Part shown: positions 7,251-17,663 of the stretch, piece by piece | How the letters are laid out: every line of letters starts with the position of its first letter | How positions within the stretch are numbered: position 1 is the first letter of the stretch | Virus record (IMG/VR): IMGVR_UViG_3300024255_000053 | Coordinates: 1 to 42,636 of that record | From: a virus | Strand: one strand, 5' to 3' | Length of the DNA stretch: 42,636 nucleotides | Notes under the pieces: model-generated | What the model saw: only the letters and a program-made list of their open reading frames with translations | What the model was told of the DNA's origin: nothing | Database searches by the model: none | Made by a program: the position numbers and the translations under genes

Positions 7251-8123
7251 TTACCCAATAAGATCTAAAGGTGGAAGTTCATATGTACTCATCATCTTTT
7301 CTTGGATCTTATCAAGATCTGCTTGACCGTCTTCATATATTTGTCTTCCATTAAATTCAATACCACCTGGAAGTTTCACACCCTGAAACTTAATTAAATT
7401 CTGACCCCATTGTTTTTTGACAAGGGCAGTTACATATGGTTTTAGGAATGAGTCATTCCAAATTCTTGGATAATCATTGGGGTCATTTGCTGCCCAACAA
7501 TCAATAACAAGAAACTCACCAACTGACAATTCACTCCAATCAATATCCAAATATAGTCTATCAGTTCTCTGATTGAATCTAATCTGTTTATGAGTATTCA
7601 GGATAAAGTTAACTGTCTCCAAATAACTCATCGTCATCGAATACGATGTCAAATCATATCCAGATGCACCCCATCCATTAAGACCAATAAAGTCATTCAA
7701 CATCATTTGATATCTGACATTGAACATACCCTGTCCCATTCCACCACCAAACTGAAATGCTTTATTCACTCCAATGATTGAAGGTGGGAGTTGTATATAA
7801 TTACTATTTTGATAATATGTAAATGTAGTGGCAGTCCCTACAATATTTGCGGTAGCGGATGTTGATGCCATACCAACAGTCCCATTCTGATTTTGAGGAG
7901 CACCAGGTGGTCTTGCCCTACCTCTATTAATATCGTCTTGAGTTACCTGATACTTTAAGTATACCTGGGTGACACCATCAAAGTGCCTCTCGTTAAAATA
8001 TTGAATGGCATCATCAATCAAATCCTGAACCTGTTCGTCAGCAACATTGACCTCCAAAATAGGAGCACCAAGTTGTCTCAAAACATAATCAGTGAATTCT
8101 TGTCTGGTGGTAGGCTGAGCCAT
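7251..8123 (-). CDS. gp13: Neck protein gp13
   Basis: 290 residues, close to T4 gp13 (309). The N-terminus MAQPTTRQEFTDYVLRQLGAPILEVNVADEQVQDLIDDAIQYFNE is the family signature. Further landmarks are IIGVNKAF, the SYLETVNFILNTHKQIRFNQRTDRLYLDIDW segment, and the C-terminal WGQNLIKFQGVKLPGG. gp13 closes the portal vertex after packaging and joins gp14 and gp15. A perfect late promoter lies 25 bases upstream. Assignment is secure. Confidence 0.94.
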   Translation of the reverse strand: MAQPTTRQEFTDYVLRQLGAPILEVNVADEQVQDLIDDAIQYFNERHFDGVTQVYLKYQVTQDDINRGRARPPGAPQNQNGTVGMASTSATANIVGTATTFTYYQNSNYIQLPPSIIGVNKAFQFGGGMGQGMFNVRYQMMLNDFIGLNGWGASGYDLTSYSMTMSYLETVNFILNTHKQIRFNQRTDRLYLDIDWSELSVGEFLVIDCWAANDPNDYPRIWNDSFLKPYVTALVKKQWGQNLIKFQGVKLPGGIEFNGRQIYEDGQADLDKIQEKMMSTYELPPLDLIG

Positions 8124-8146
8124 TTATATAAGAACTTCTATATTGA

Positions 8147-8389
8147 CTATTTATAGTTCGGTTTCAACATCGATGTAATGTTTGAAAGTAAACTCTTAAT
8201 ATCACTCATATCATCCTTTAGAGATGAAACTTCTGTTTGGAGAGAATTAAGTCTTTCTCTCTCTTCATTCATTTTTTCCCTATTCTTCACATAGGCTTGG
8301 AACTCAAGGTTATTTTTGTTGACAATGGCCCCGGTTGAGGAGTCTCTAAAATAACCATCCATTCCTTCTACTGGTATTAAATGTTTCAT
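8147..8389 (-). CDS. Small coiled-coil protein of the baseplate operon
   Basis: 80 residues from ATG 8389, which begins one base after the TGA of the 2561-aa gene; a GTG seven codons earlier is possible but would overlap that gene. Sequence MKHLIPVEGMDGYFRDSSTGAIVNKNN, then a heptad-patterned helix to the end (MNEERERLNSLQTEVSSLKDDMSDIKSLLSNITSMLKP), a likely coiled coil of about 45 residues. The short N-terminal motif with FRDSSTGAIVN is one I associate with small conserved cyanophage and T4-like proteins of unknown function. Coupling to a virion gene suggests a structural or assembly role. Confidence 0.78.
   Translation of the reverse strand: MKHLIPVEGMDGYFRDSSTGAIVNKNNLEFQAYVKNREKMNEERERLNSLQTEVSSLKDDMSDIKSLLSNITSMLKPNYK
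8148..8155 (-). promoter_or_regulatory. T4-type late promoter (TATAAATA)
   Basis: Perfect TATAAATA on the minus strand, 25 bases before the gp13 ATG (8123), overlapping the end of the coiled-coil gene. It separates the baseplate genes from the neck operon. Confidence 0.75.
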
Positions 8390-8390
8390 A

Positions 8391-11300
8391 TCAAGCGAAC
8401 GAAATTGCACGAAGGTTTCTTATCAGTGGAGCATTGGACTGATCGATCGATGTACCAACGATCTTGATACGGAAAGATGTAAATGGTATCAACTCATCAA
8501 TTGTGAATTTATACTCCTTGTAGAGGTTCACAGACGGTTCTGGTTGATAGGAATCAATAGAGGGTACTCTTACATCAGATGTACCATTATTGTTTGAGAT
8601 ATCAATAATAGAACCGTTACTCGCGATATTTGAATATCCAGGGAATGGTACAAAAACAGTCTCTTCTGGTTTAGTATCTTGATTCAATGCATAGAACAAT
8701 CTAATATCATTGTTATTAGAAATGTATGCATCCAATATGACTTGGAGAGATGTTGCAGGATTTTCAAGAATAATATTCTTGGAAACATATACAAACGAAT
8801 TTGGATCGTTCTCAGTGCCATTGACTCTAAAGTCAGATGCATAATTAGTAACAGGTCTATCTATTCTATTTGAAGTAAAGACTACAGATGCGTTATCCAA
8901 GTCAATTGCAGGACTCAATCTTTCATCAGTAGTAAACATACTGAACAACATAGAGAATGACTTTTGACCAGGGAATTGGTCACTATTCAAATATAGAGAC
9001 TCATTGAGTGGTGATGGAATCATTCTTTGAGAATCAAAGTAATTTTTACTAAACAAATTGACCTGCTCATAACCCTCATCAAGGTATGACTGTTGATTTC
9101 CAGAAATACTTGATGCAGAAATTGTTCTTACCTGAGTAATAAGATTAGTCGCAGTTGGTGTAATTGTGGTTACCTTGGGTGTAATCAATGAGAATGGTAG
9201 GTTGTAAGTACCTGTTACATTTGGACCACCACCGACAGTTCTTTCATTGAAGTATAGTGGTGGGAAACCATCTGCATTACCAGGTGCTCTATTGACACCA
9301 CCAATATTCATTTGAACTTTAATGTAGTAGTAATCCAATCCAATCGGAGCTTCTACCAAATCACTTGCATTAACATTTGATAGTAGGTGTTGTCTATTAA
9401 TTCTTCTCAACGAAACACCATTCAGTTCGTACTTAGTAACGATTTCACCCAAATCGTGAGTTGCTAATGTTGTATTATCAACTCCTCTTACAATACCGGT
9501 CAATGTTCTACCATTAGTTCCAGTGTAACTAATAATTTCTTCTCCAACCTTGATATATCCAGGGTTAGTAGCACCAACTCCAATATTCTCAAATGTTGCG
9601 AAATCAGTTATAACGCCCTCAAGAATGATGAATGATGTAGAATTGAATGGATATTCTTGAGCCAAAGTAGTTGGTGCCCCATCACTCGATACTCCATCAA
9701 TATTGAGTCTATCTACATTAGAATATAGACCGTGATTTCTTTGGAATACTTTGATGTAGTCACCATTAGTAACCGTAGTTATGGGTGATAGGGGAATTAC
9801 ATCTCCACCTACAGTGCTGTTGAGTTCTGTTGTAATACCACTATTATTATCAAAATATAATGGATAACTAGAATTGGAAACAAAGTTACCCTGAACATTT
9901 TCCAATACAAGAGTGTTATTTCCAAGAATAGATTCAACAGAAAGTTGCATCCCAGAACCAAGATTGACACCACCTAGATTGACAGGTGTCAGAACATCAC
10001 CGACTACGTAACCAACACCACCATTGTTTATAGTTGCTGCTGTAGCAGAACCGTTAGTAATGGTAATATTTGCAGTAGCATCTAGTCCTTTACCAGTAAT
10101 TGATGTTAGGGCAACTCCAGTATAAGATTGACTACCACTTGCAGGTACATATCCACTACCACTATTAGTAATAGAAAGATTTGATGTTGTAGATCCAGCA
10201 AAGGCAACTAGTGTTCCTGTTGCACCAATATTGAGTTGTTTGACAGTGTTACCCAATACCAAATCACTATCTTGAACAGTAGTACCAAGACCAACTCTAA
10301 TCTCTCTAGAATTCATAGAAAGACCAGTTGGATCGATCTGTGAAAGAGAAGATGGTAGATTTGGATTAAAGAATTGTACGTTACCAGATGGTCTGAACGA
10401 GGATCTAAATATCTCAAACTTAAGATCTTCATACTGACTTGGAGTCCATACTGAAGCATTTTGAGATTTAAACAAAGAACCAAGGAGTGGTTGTTCTGTT
10501 ACAAGAATCTGACCAGCCTCTTGATCTATAGTTCTTACATCAGCCTCACCCAGTCTACTAATCCATACTTTCCACTCAACGGAGTGTGACAACAGAACCA
10601 TAGCATATTCGGTTCCACCATTTAGATACACTGGAGAATCCAATGTAATGGTGTATGGAACAGAACCATCGGCACTGACTGTTACATCTGCAGGATTGAT
10701 ATCAACTTCAGAGAAAGGAAGAACCGTTTCTGTAGGTGTTCCAAGTTTACATTCTCTCAACTGGAAAGTTGCGGGAACGGTTGCATCTTTTGCTTGGAAG
10801 AATACATTGACCTTAGTAACAAAGATTCCAGTCTCATCATCAACTCGGAATGTTTGTGCGAGAGGGTCTCCTCCCTGCGGCCGAGGACGAGGTGGTGGTG
10901 TTGGTCGTCGTATAACATTAGTGGTGAAATTATTGTTAGTGACGTTAGTAATAAAATCTTGTTGGATATTTGTAATATCTTGTTCGATTGTAGTTATAAC
11001 ATCAAATCCACTTTCAACCGCAATAGTATTAGTTGTGAAGTTATCATTAATATTTCTTTGTTGACTAAGGTCCTCAATGCCAACTACAGCATTTCTCAAA
11101 GAAAGTGTTGCTTCTTGAGTTGTATCTACATCACCTTGTGAATAGAATGTCCCTTCTCCTGCAGTCGAGACAGCACCTTCAATTTGACTATTAATTTTAC
11201 TACTGGTGAGTCTAAATCTTGATCTACCAGTTTCAAACGTTGGGTTGGCATTATTCGCACCATCAGGTACTCTGAATGATGCCTGTAAAGTACCATTCTT

Positions 11301-14300
11301 ATCACTAATGAGTCTTACATTAGTAACTTTTGCTTGAGCACCACTAGTTCTACCGGTCAAAATCATCCCACTTGAGATGTATCCACTAAACTGTGGGAAA
11401 TCTTCAGACGAAAGACTGAATGTATCAATGTTTACAGTATTAGAAGATTCTGAATAGGCCGAATTGACAAAAACGTTTCTGTCATATGGACTTTCATCAT
11501 AAATGTCTGTTGGGTTGTTGTATGGACCATACTTATGATTAGATGTTGCAACTCTAAAGTCTATACGTGGAACAGAACTCGAATTGTTTTGTTGAGAACC
11601 ACCATTATTCAATCTACCAAAGACTGTCTCACCAATAGAGAATGACCCATGGATCATTTCAATTTCAATCAACTTAGGTACAATAAATTTGTTGACATCT
11701 ACTTGATCAAAGAATGAATAAAGTCTTGTAAATGGCCTGAATTTTGTTGCAGTAACATCAATGTTACGAGATCTCATAAAGTGAATGATATCTCTTCTTA
11801 CAACTCTATCTCCAAGAGATTCGGTCTCAATTACTTCATTGACTGTTGATTGTGTTCCAGATCTTTGTTGATCTAATGTAATTCCACCACCTGCAGAAAT
11901 GTTATTGACAATTGCATCACTTGCATCAACAATTCGATCGACACCAACATCTCTTCCACGAAGAAGATTATCTACAAGACCATTTGATACTACATCAGAT
12001 GCACCTTGAAGGAATTGTTGGTCATTTGACAATGACATATCCAAGTTGACACCAACAGTTTCCCACGAATTCCACAGAACAGGACTTACACCAGTTCTTG
12101 AACCATCTGCATTGGTTGTTACTTCCGCACCAAGAGATTCTGCAATACCTTGGAACGAACCCTCCATCATTACGTTATTGATTTCAAGTCTATTGACATC
12201 AATCCAAACATCAACATCTGGTGTCAATTTGATTGTACCTTGCCAGAACTGAATCAGGAAAGGAGTGACACTTTCAATTCTTGTTGCATATGGTTGTGTC
12301 AGCCAAGATTGATCAGTATAGTCAAGAGTAATAACTCTTCCTGTCTGTTTGATATTGTTACCAACAATATCGGCAAATTGTGAGTCTTGGTTTGCATCAG
12401 AAGTTGCACCAATTCCAGTAATTGCAGTTGTTCCTAGTTGAAGATTAAGTGCAGTAGTGTAGTGAGAAGGTCTCAGGATACCTTTTCTAGTATCGACACT
12501 ATTCTTAATACCGATTGTAGAATCTTGGGGTTCAAGAGAAGAGAAGTTATCTACAAAAATACCAGACTTGAACTTATTATTACCGTTTGCATCTTCTACA
12601 AACAAATTAAGAGTATTTGTCTCAATTTGACTCAATGAAGTATAATACTCAAGATTTTTAATTCTTTGTTCGAGTTTAGCAATATCAGTCATCTGATATC
12701 TCTTGTGCTCTACAAAGTTAATTTTTGCATCAGATGTCTTGTATAGGTATGCAGGTAAAAATACATTAGCAATATTCATTGCTCCACTGATACTATCAGG
12801 AAGTCTTGGTTGATCCTGAGGAGTACCTTGAATTACACTTATAGAACCTATTTTATCAATATAAATTCTATCTGCTCTTGGAAGATAGTACTCATAACCA
12901 AGAGTCATTACTTCATCGGAAGCAATAATGTGCTTAGAACTATGTTGATTGCCATCAACACCGTCTGCAAAATTTCTACCATCAAATTCTAGTGGTGACC
13001 TTGAACCAGCAACAACAGTATAATCACTTACCCTAGGTCTTGCATCAATGATATCGGAATTTCTATGTCCATTTACAGTAGATAGTTTTGCATAATCAAA
13101 ATTATTGTAAGAATTTGCCGTGGTAATATCACCCTGGTCAGCAGGATCATAATTTGCAGTCTGATAATAAACTTTCAGTTGTCTGGATGGGATTCCTGCA
13201 GAACCTTTTCTAATAATTCTTGAGTAGTCGTAATATCCACCTTTCTGTCCATTAGAGAACTTGAAATCTTTGGTGATATTTTTAGAACCGAGTTTTGCAC
13301 TATTGACAATACCATTAGTTGATGATAGACTTCCAGATACAATTTCACCGTTTTGGAAAGTCGAACTATTTAAGTAGATGAAATATACTTTAGTATCTGT
13401 AAACTTCTCAATGTATATTGCCTTGGCACCACTAGTTTGACCAGAGAGTGTCTCACCAACAATCAAATCGTTAGTTGTCCCACTAACACCATCCATCTGA
13501 GATAGTGTCATATATGGTGCAGTAGGTTCTCCTACATCGTCAGATTGGAATACACCATAAATTTTAGTTACATCAGGAGTATTCAGACAAATAACTTCGT
13601 CTTGTACTCTTGTACCAAAGGGGTAATTTCCAGAAACTAGTCCATCTTGTAGAGTTGTAGAACCAATACCAGAAGCAGATGAACTTGACTTGTCAATAAT
13701 AATACTATTAGAAACAGAATTCAGTTTAGTTTTAGATGTGACGTTATTCTTCTGAATCGTAGTTATGAGTTTGGTGTTAACATCATCAGCACCTAGACCA
13801 GTAATTTGAACAGACTTGAAAGAATTGGTAAATACAAACCTATCTTCAGTAAGTACTTCAGTCTGACCATTTGATCTGATTAGAGTATATCTTTCCTCAT
13901 CGAAAGGTAAGAATGACTCATTATCTCCCGCATTAATTACAGGAGTAGAGTTAGTCGTAATATTTGTATTATACTGTCTTCTAATAACAATCTCAGAATC
14001 AATCAGATCTACAGATGCAACATTAGTTTTTGGGAATGCACTGTATAGTGATTCATTATCAGTAATATTACCAGAACCAGTATTACGTTGAGCTCTGGTA
14101 CTGATTATTTGTACATTTGAAACTGTTTCAGTTCCTGAAGGAAGACCACCATCACAGATACCCGTAACTGTTGTTACACCACTAACTGTAATATTGGTTC
14201 TACCAACTCCTGTTACTCTTGCAAATGTTGCAGTATCAAGATTAGTTCTAGAGAACCTTACAAGGTTACCGACAGTGACAATACCAACGAAAGAGAAACC

Positions 14301-16076
14301 GGGATCTACTGGAATTGAAATTCTTGAAGAATTTGCAATCTGAGGTGAACAAGTTGCGTTACCAATATCATAAACCGGAGTTTGAATAATATCTGCAGTA
14401 AATGTGTTACCAGTTCCTACAATACCAAATACTGACTTAGTATCTGAGAGTGAAAAATTAGTTGACTCAGTAACGAATCTTGCATCATCAAGTGTTCCAT
14501 TGAATAGGAGTCTCTCACCTTTAAAGAAATCACCTTCAACACTATATGCAGTGATTGCAATTCCTGCACTTACGGAATACTTAAGGAACCCTGTTGCACC
14601 ACTTGATTCTCCTTTAATATATGTGGAGGTGTTAAGTGTTACTGGTTCGTTAACAGTAATGTCTGTATATGTTTGAACATCAAATAGAGACAGGTCCCAA
14701 ACATTCAGGTTCGGGAAGTTTGTATCATAAGAACCAGACTCAAGTGCAAAGTCGTAGATTCTTGCAATACCAATTTCTTTACCTGGTGCAGTTTCTTGAT
14801 TTGAACCAACTCTTCGACTTCTAAGACTCAAAGTGTTTGTGGTATTGATACCAATAGATGGAGATCCATAGACTCTATTGAGTGCTATGGTCGGTCCAAA
14901 CCCAAAGTTAATACCTTGATTTTTTAATTGTTTAGTTGCTCTTGGTTTTGCAAAGTCAATTAATGAGGGTACTATAGTTTCTACTTCGTAACCCCTGACA
15001 TATGCCTTACCCGGAGAAATCTTATAGACTCCAATATTATCGTCGGGGGTATTTCCAGACTGAGTGGTTTGTCCAGGATTGTATATTCCTCTGTTTCCTT
15101 CTTCGTTGTTCAGACTGTTTTTTACAGTAGTAACAAATTCTTTCACATAATAATGACCAGATTCGTCAAAAGTTCTTCTTGCGAACTCGTCACCTATAAA
15201 GTTGTATTCAGTATTTCTATTGATTACTCTCAGAATACCATTACTAACTTCTGAAAGTTGAACAAAGTTACTTTCATCAAAATTGTCGAGAGGTTTTTTA
15301 GCTAATACTGGGGTTATCTTAAGTCTATCTGCACCTGGTGCCGTATAATTATTAAATCCTTGTGCATTATCATTCAACGATGGATCAACATCAGAAGAAA
15401 TAATCTCTTCAATAATATCAAGACCAACTCTGTAAGATGGAGTATTACTATACTGGTCAAGAATTAGAGTCTGAGTTGCAACATCAACAAAATAACCTCT
15501 CAAGAAATAAATTCCTTGCGAAAGATTGAAAGACGAACCAATGACAGGAGCGTTTTGAGGAATTGTGGAACAAAATCCTTCACCAGATACAATGAAAGTT
15601 GATGCATAATTAATATTTGTACTCGTGGTTAAAACTTCACCACTTATAAAAGTACTTACATCTTCTTCAGAAGATGAGTTCTCATAGTTAACGTATAGTG
15701 TATAAGTTCCTCTATCCGATTCGTCATCCGTAATATAAGTTACAACACGTGCAGTTACATTCGACGATTGTCCAGTGATAATCGTCCCAACCAGTTGTTC
15801 TAGATATATACCTACAGGTATACCAAGAAACTCGGGCTCAATCTGAATTCCATAAAAGTTTTTGACATAAGTCAAGTCACCAGGAATAACCTTAGCACCT
15901 TCTTTGAAGAAATGGTTACCCATATCTTCAACTTGATTCTGAAGAATTGACTGCAGACCAGTTAGTTCTCTAGCCTGAACTGGATAGCCAGGTTTAAAAA
16001 GAATCTTATAATAATTTTGTTTAGGATCAAAGTCGTCAAAATAAGGAGCGACGTTTAGATTAGTTTCCTGTGGCAT
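8391..16076 (-). CDS. Giant baseplate/tail structural protein with DUF4815 domain (possible gp10-type role)
   Basis: 2561 residues. The N-terminus (NVAPYFDDFDPKQNYYKILF; PGYPVQARELTGLQSILQNQ; DMGNHFFKEGAKVIPGDLTY) is the DUF4815 signature found in large tail/baseplate proteins of cyanophages and related myoviruses. About residues 1685-1730 are Asn/Thr-rich, leading to a Pro/Arg linker (about 1728-1740, TPPPRPRP) and then DPLAQTFRVDDETGIFVTKVNVFFQAKD, a conserved domain start. The C-terminal third contains G-S-G-Y modules and an EEIISYTG/RTLTGIVRGVDNTTLATHD module. Position after gp8 in a baseplate operon suggests the place of T4 gp9/gp10, but I see no direct T4 similarity, so gp10 is inference. 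It starts 5 bases after the gp8 stop. Confidence 0.88.
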   Translation of the reverse strand: MPQETNLNVAPYFDDFDPKQNYYKILFKPGYPVQARELTGLQSILQNQVEDMGNHFFKEGAKVIPGDLTYVKNFYGIQIEPEFLGIPVGIYLEQLVGTIITGQSSNVTARVVTYITDDESDRGTYTLYVNYENSSSEEDVSTFISGEVLTTSTNINYASTFIVSGEGFCSTIPQNAPVIGSSFNLSQGIYFLRGYFVDVATQTLILDQYSNTPSYRVGLDIIEEIISSDVDPSLNDNAQGFNNYTAPGADRLKITPVLAKKPLDNFDESNFVQLSEVSNGILRVINRNTEYNFIGDEFARRTFDESGHYYVKEFVTTVKNSLNNEEGNRGIYNPGQTTQSGNTPDDNIGVYKISPGKAYVRGYEVETIVPSLIDFAKPRATKQLKNQGINFGFGPTIALNRVYGSPSIGINTTNTLSLRSRRVGSNQETAPGKEIGIARIYDFALESGSYDTNFPNLNVWDLSLFDVQTYTDITVNEPVTLNTSTYIKGESSGATGFLKYSVSAGIAITAYSVEGDFFKGERLLFNGTLDDARFVTESTNFSLSDTKSVFGIVGTGNTFTADIIQTPVYDIGNATCSPQIANSSRISIPVDPGFSFVGIVTVGNLVRFSRTNLDTATFARVTGVGRTNITVSGVTTVTGICDGGLPSGTETVSNVQIISTRAQRNTGSGNITDNESLYSAFPKTNVASVDLIDSEIVIRRQYNTNITTNSTPVINAGDNESFLPFDEERYTLIRSNGQTEVLTEDRFVFTNSFKSVQITGLGADDVNTKLITTIQKNNVTSKTKLNSVSNSIIIDKSSSSASGIGSTTLQDGLVSGNYPFGTRVQDEVICLNTPDVTKIYGVFQSDDVGEPTAPYMTLSQMDGVSGTTNDLIVGETLSGQTSGAKAIYIEKFTDTKVYFIYLNSSTFQNGEIVSGSLSSTNGIVNSAKLGSKNITKDFKFSNGQKGGYYDYSRIIRKGSAGIPSRQLKVYYQTANYDPADQGDITTANSYNNFDYAKLSTVNGHRNSDIIDARPRVSDYTVVAGSRSPLEFDGRNFADGVDGNQHSSKHIIASDEVMTLGYEYYLPRADRIYIDKIGSISVIQGTPQDQPRLPDSISGAMNIANVFLPAYLYKTSDAKINFVEHKRYQMTDIAKLEQRIKNLEYYTSLSQIETNTLNLFVEDANGNNKFKSGIFVDNFSSLEPQDSTIGIKNSVDTRKGILRPSHYTTALNLQLGTTAITGIGATSDANQDSQFADIVGNNIKQTGRVITLDYTDQSWLTQPYATRIESVTPFLIQFWQGTIKLTPDVDVWIDVNRLEINNVMMEGSFQGIAESLGAEVTTNADGSRTGVSPVLWNSWETVGVNLDMSLSNDQQFLQGASDVVSNGLVDNLLRGRDVGVDRIVDASDAIVNNISAGGGITLDQQRSGTQSTVNEVIETESLGDRVVRRDIIHFMRSRNIDVTATKFRPFTRLYSFFDQVDVNKFIVPKLIEIEMIHGSFSIGETVFGRLNNGGSQQNNSSSVPRIDFRVATSNHKYGPYNNPTDIYDESPYDRNVFVNSAYSESSNTVNIDTFSLSSEDFPQFSGYISSGMILTGRTSGAQAKVTNVRLISDKNGTLQASFRVPDGANNANPTFETGRSRFRLTSSKINSQIEGAVSTAGEGTFYSQGDVDTTQEATLSLRNAVVGIEDLSQQRNINDNFTTNTIAVESGFDVITTIEQDITNIQQDFITNVTNNNFTTNVIRRPTPPPRPRPQGGDPLAQTFRVDDETGIFVTKVNVFFQAKDATVPATFQLRECKLGTPTETVLPFSEVDINPADVTVSADGSVPYTITLDSPVYLNGGTEYAMVLLSHSVEWKVWISRLGEADVRTIDQEAGQILVTEQPLLGSLFKSQNASVWTPSQYEDLKFEIFRSSFRPSGNVQFFNPNLPSSLSQIDPTGLSMNSREIRVGLGTTVQDSDLVLGNTVKQLNIGATGTLVAFAGSTTSNLSITNSGSGYVPASGSQSYTGVALTSITGKGLDATANITITNGSATAATINNGGVGYVVGDVLTPVNLGGVNLGSGMQLSVESILGNNTLVLENVQGNFVSNSSYPLYFDNNSGITTELNSTVGGDVIPLSPITTVTNGDYIKVFQRNHGLYSNVDRLNIDGVSSDGAPTTLAQEYPFNSTSFIILEGVITDFATFENIGVGATNPGYIKVGEEIISYTGTNGRTLTGIVRGVDNTTLATHDLGEIVTKYELNGVSLRRINRQHLLSNVNASDLVEAPIGLDYYYIKVQMNIGGVNRAPGNADGFPPLYFNERTVGGGPNVTGTYNLPFSLITPKVTTITPTATNLITQVRTISASSISGNQQSYLDEGYEQVNLFSKNYFDSQRMIPSPLNESLYLNSDQFPGQKSFSMLFSMFTTDERLSPAIDLDNASVVFTSNRIDRPVTNYASDFRVNGTENDPNSFVYVSKNIILENPATSLQVILDAYISNNNDIRLFYALNQDTKPEETVFVPFPGYSNIASNGSIIDISNNNGTSDVRVPSIDSYQPEPSVNLYKEYKFTIDELIPFTSFRIKIVGTSIDQSNAPLIRNLRAISFA

Positions 16077-16081
16077 ATCTC

Positions 16082-17641
16082 TTAGAATTGCAAGATAACT
16101 TTAACATCTTCTTTCTGAGAAGAGGATCGGGTAACAGAAGGTCTATTATCAACATAGATGATATCGCCAGAATATTTTTGTGATTCTGGGTTCGATACTC
16201 CTTTCGTGAATTCCTGACCCAAGTAGTATGTCCTACTATTTATTGCCGTAGAAACGCCAGTAAAGTCGGTATCAATATTTAATGTATTACCTGAAGTAGG
16301 AATAATACTGATACTACCACCATTGGTTGGAGACGCAGTAAATTCTAATTGATTAAATCCATAGACTGGAACAGTGTTTTTTGTTCCATCAGTATTAAAA
16401 CCAGCAGTTCTTCTATCTTGCCAGTACTTTAGAACACCAGTTTGATTGTCATAAGAAACAACTTTTCCAACCGCAGTAGAGCCAAGACCAACAGTTTGAG
16501 TTACGAAGGAGTCTGCAGTGAATACTGCTTCACTATAACCAGTACCTACCAATTTAAGTGCATATAGTGCACTTGCTTTATCTTTGGTAAGATTTGATGA
16601 AGAACTGTGGTTTGTTGGATTTTTTACAATCCCTACTCGGGCAAATTGGTTTCCAGTAATAAAGTCAGGGTTTTGAGTATCATTTTCAAATCTTGCATAA
16701 GATAGAACATTATATGCACCCAGTTCAGAGTAAATATCAGCACCATGACCTCCGGGAGGAGGAATGATTACATCAAAAATCGGTGCAATTGTTCCATTTG
16801 GTACACCACCACTCTTCAGGTCTAATGTACCAAAAGTATAACCATGACCACCCCTAGAAACGGTGACAGATTCTACCTTTGCGTCATTGTTAATAACAAC
16901 CGTGGCTTCTGCTCCTCTACCATTACCTAGAATAGGTACTCTGGTGTAAGTAACATTTGCAGTTCCAATACCAACACCACGATTTCTAATCGTTACAATC
17001 TTGATTTGACCACTGTTTGTAGCATTCTCCTTTACCGGAGCATAAGATGCATTAGTATTCCAATCAGTTGGTACTGCTATATAACTTGTAGAATCAAATT
17101 TGATAATTTGATTTGGTTTGATGGTATAAAGATACTTCCAGATATAACCATCACCACTACTACCAGCCTCTCTAGGCTCTAGGTCAGTGAAGTTTGGCTC
17201 ATCCAGTGATGGACCACCTCTGTAACTATTCTCTGGATTTGCATTATTGAACAGACAAATATAAACTTTATACTCACTATTCATTACATAGAAATTTGAG
17301 TCATAAATGTCGTATGAATTAGAAGGAAGAGATGGGTTGTCCCTTGTAATATCATTTCTCCACATGTCATATGTGGTTCCAGATTGCCATATGATTTTTC
17401 TAACAACCTGGCTTACATCAGTAGAGTTGATTCTCTTAAGAGCCAACATCGTATCCCAATAATCATTAGATTGGTCTAAACTATCCTTAGGTGCTGGGGG
17501 GTTTGAATCCCAGTCACTTTGGAAGTCCGCAGGGTCTGGTAAACCAATCCATGCGTAATAAGAATTAGAAGAATTCTGGACATCATCCACAAAATTCTTC
17601 GCATTCAGAATACGTAATTGATCTGTAATTATCGCAGCCAT
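16082..17641 (-). CDS. gp8: Baseplate wedge subunit gp8
   Basis: 519 residues (T4 gp8 is 334). The family core is at the N-terminus: YYAWIGLPDPADFQSDWDSNPPAPKDS, MLALKRINSTDVSQVVRKIIWQSG, TYDMWR, FYVMNSEYKVYICLFNN, and GDGYIWKYLYTIKPNQIIKF. gp8 dimerises in the baseplate wedge and binds gp7/gp10 and gp6 in T4. The extra length is an inserted middle with G-x-G-Y/G-H-G-Y units (RGGHGYTFG, VGTGYSEAV) like those in gp14 and the giant proteins. The C-terminus ends YSGDIIYVDNRPSVTRSSSQKEDVKVILQF, typical of cyanophage gp8. High confidence. Confidence 0.94.
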   Translation of the reverse strand: MAAIITDQLRILNAKNFVDDVQNSSNSYYAWIGLPDPADFQSDWDSNPPAPKDSLDQSNDYWDTMLALKRINSTDVSQVVRKIIWQSGTTYDMWRNDITRDNPSLPSNSYDIYDSNFYVMNSEYKVYICLFNNANPENSYRGGPSLDEPNFTDLEPREAGSSGDGYIWKYLYTIKPNQIIKFDSTSYIAVPTDWNTNASYAPVKENATNSGQIKIVTIRNRGVGIGTANVTYTRVPILGNGRGAEATVVINNDAKVESVTVSRGGHGYTFGTLDLKSGGVPNGTIAPIFDVIIPPPGGHGADIYSELGAYNVLSYARFENDTQNPDFITGNQFARVGIVKNPTNHSSSSNLTKDKASALYALKLVGTGYSEAVFTADSFVTQTVGLGSTAVGKVVSYDNQTGVLKYWQDRRTAGFNTDGTKNTVPVYGFNQLEFTASPTNGGSISIIPTSGNTLNIDTDFTGVSTAINSRTYYLGQEFTKGVSNPESQKYSGDIIYVDNRPSVTRSSSQKEDVKVILQF

Positions 17642-17663
17642 TTTTACCGGACTTTTTTTTTAT

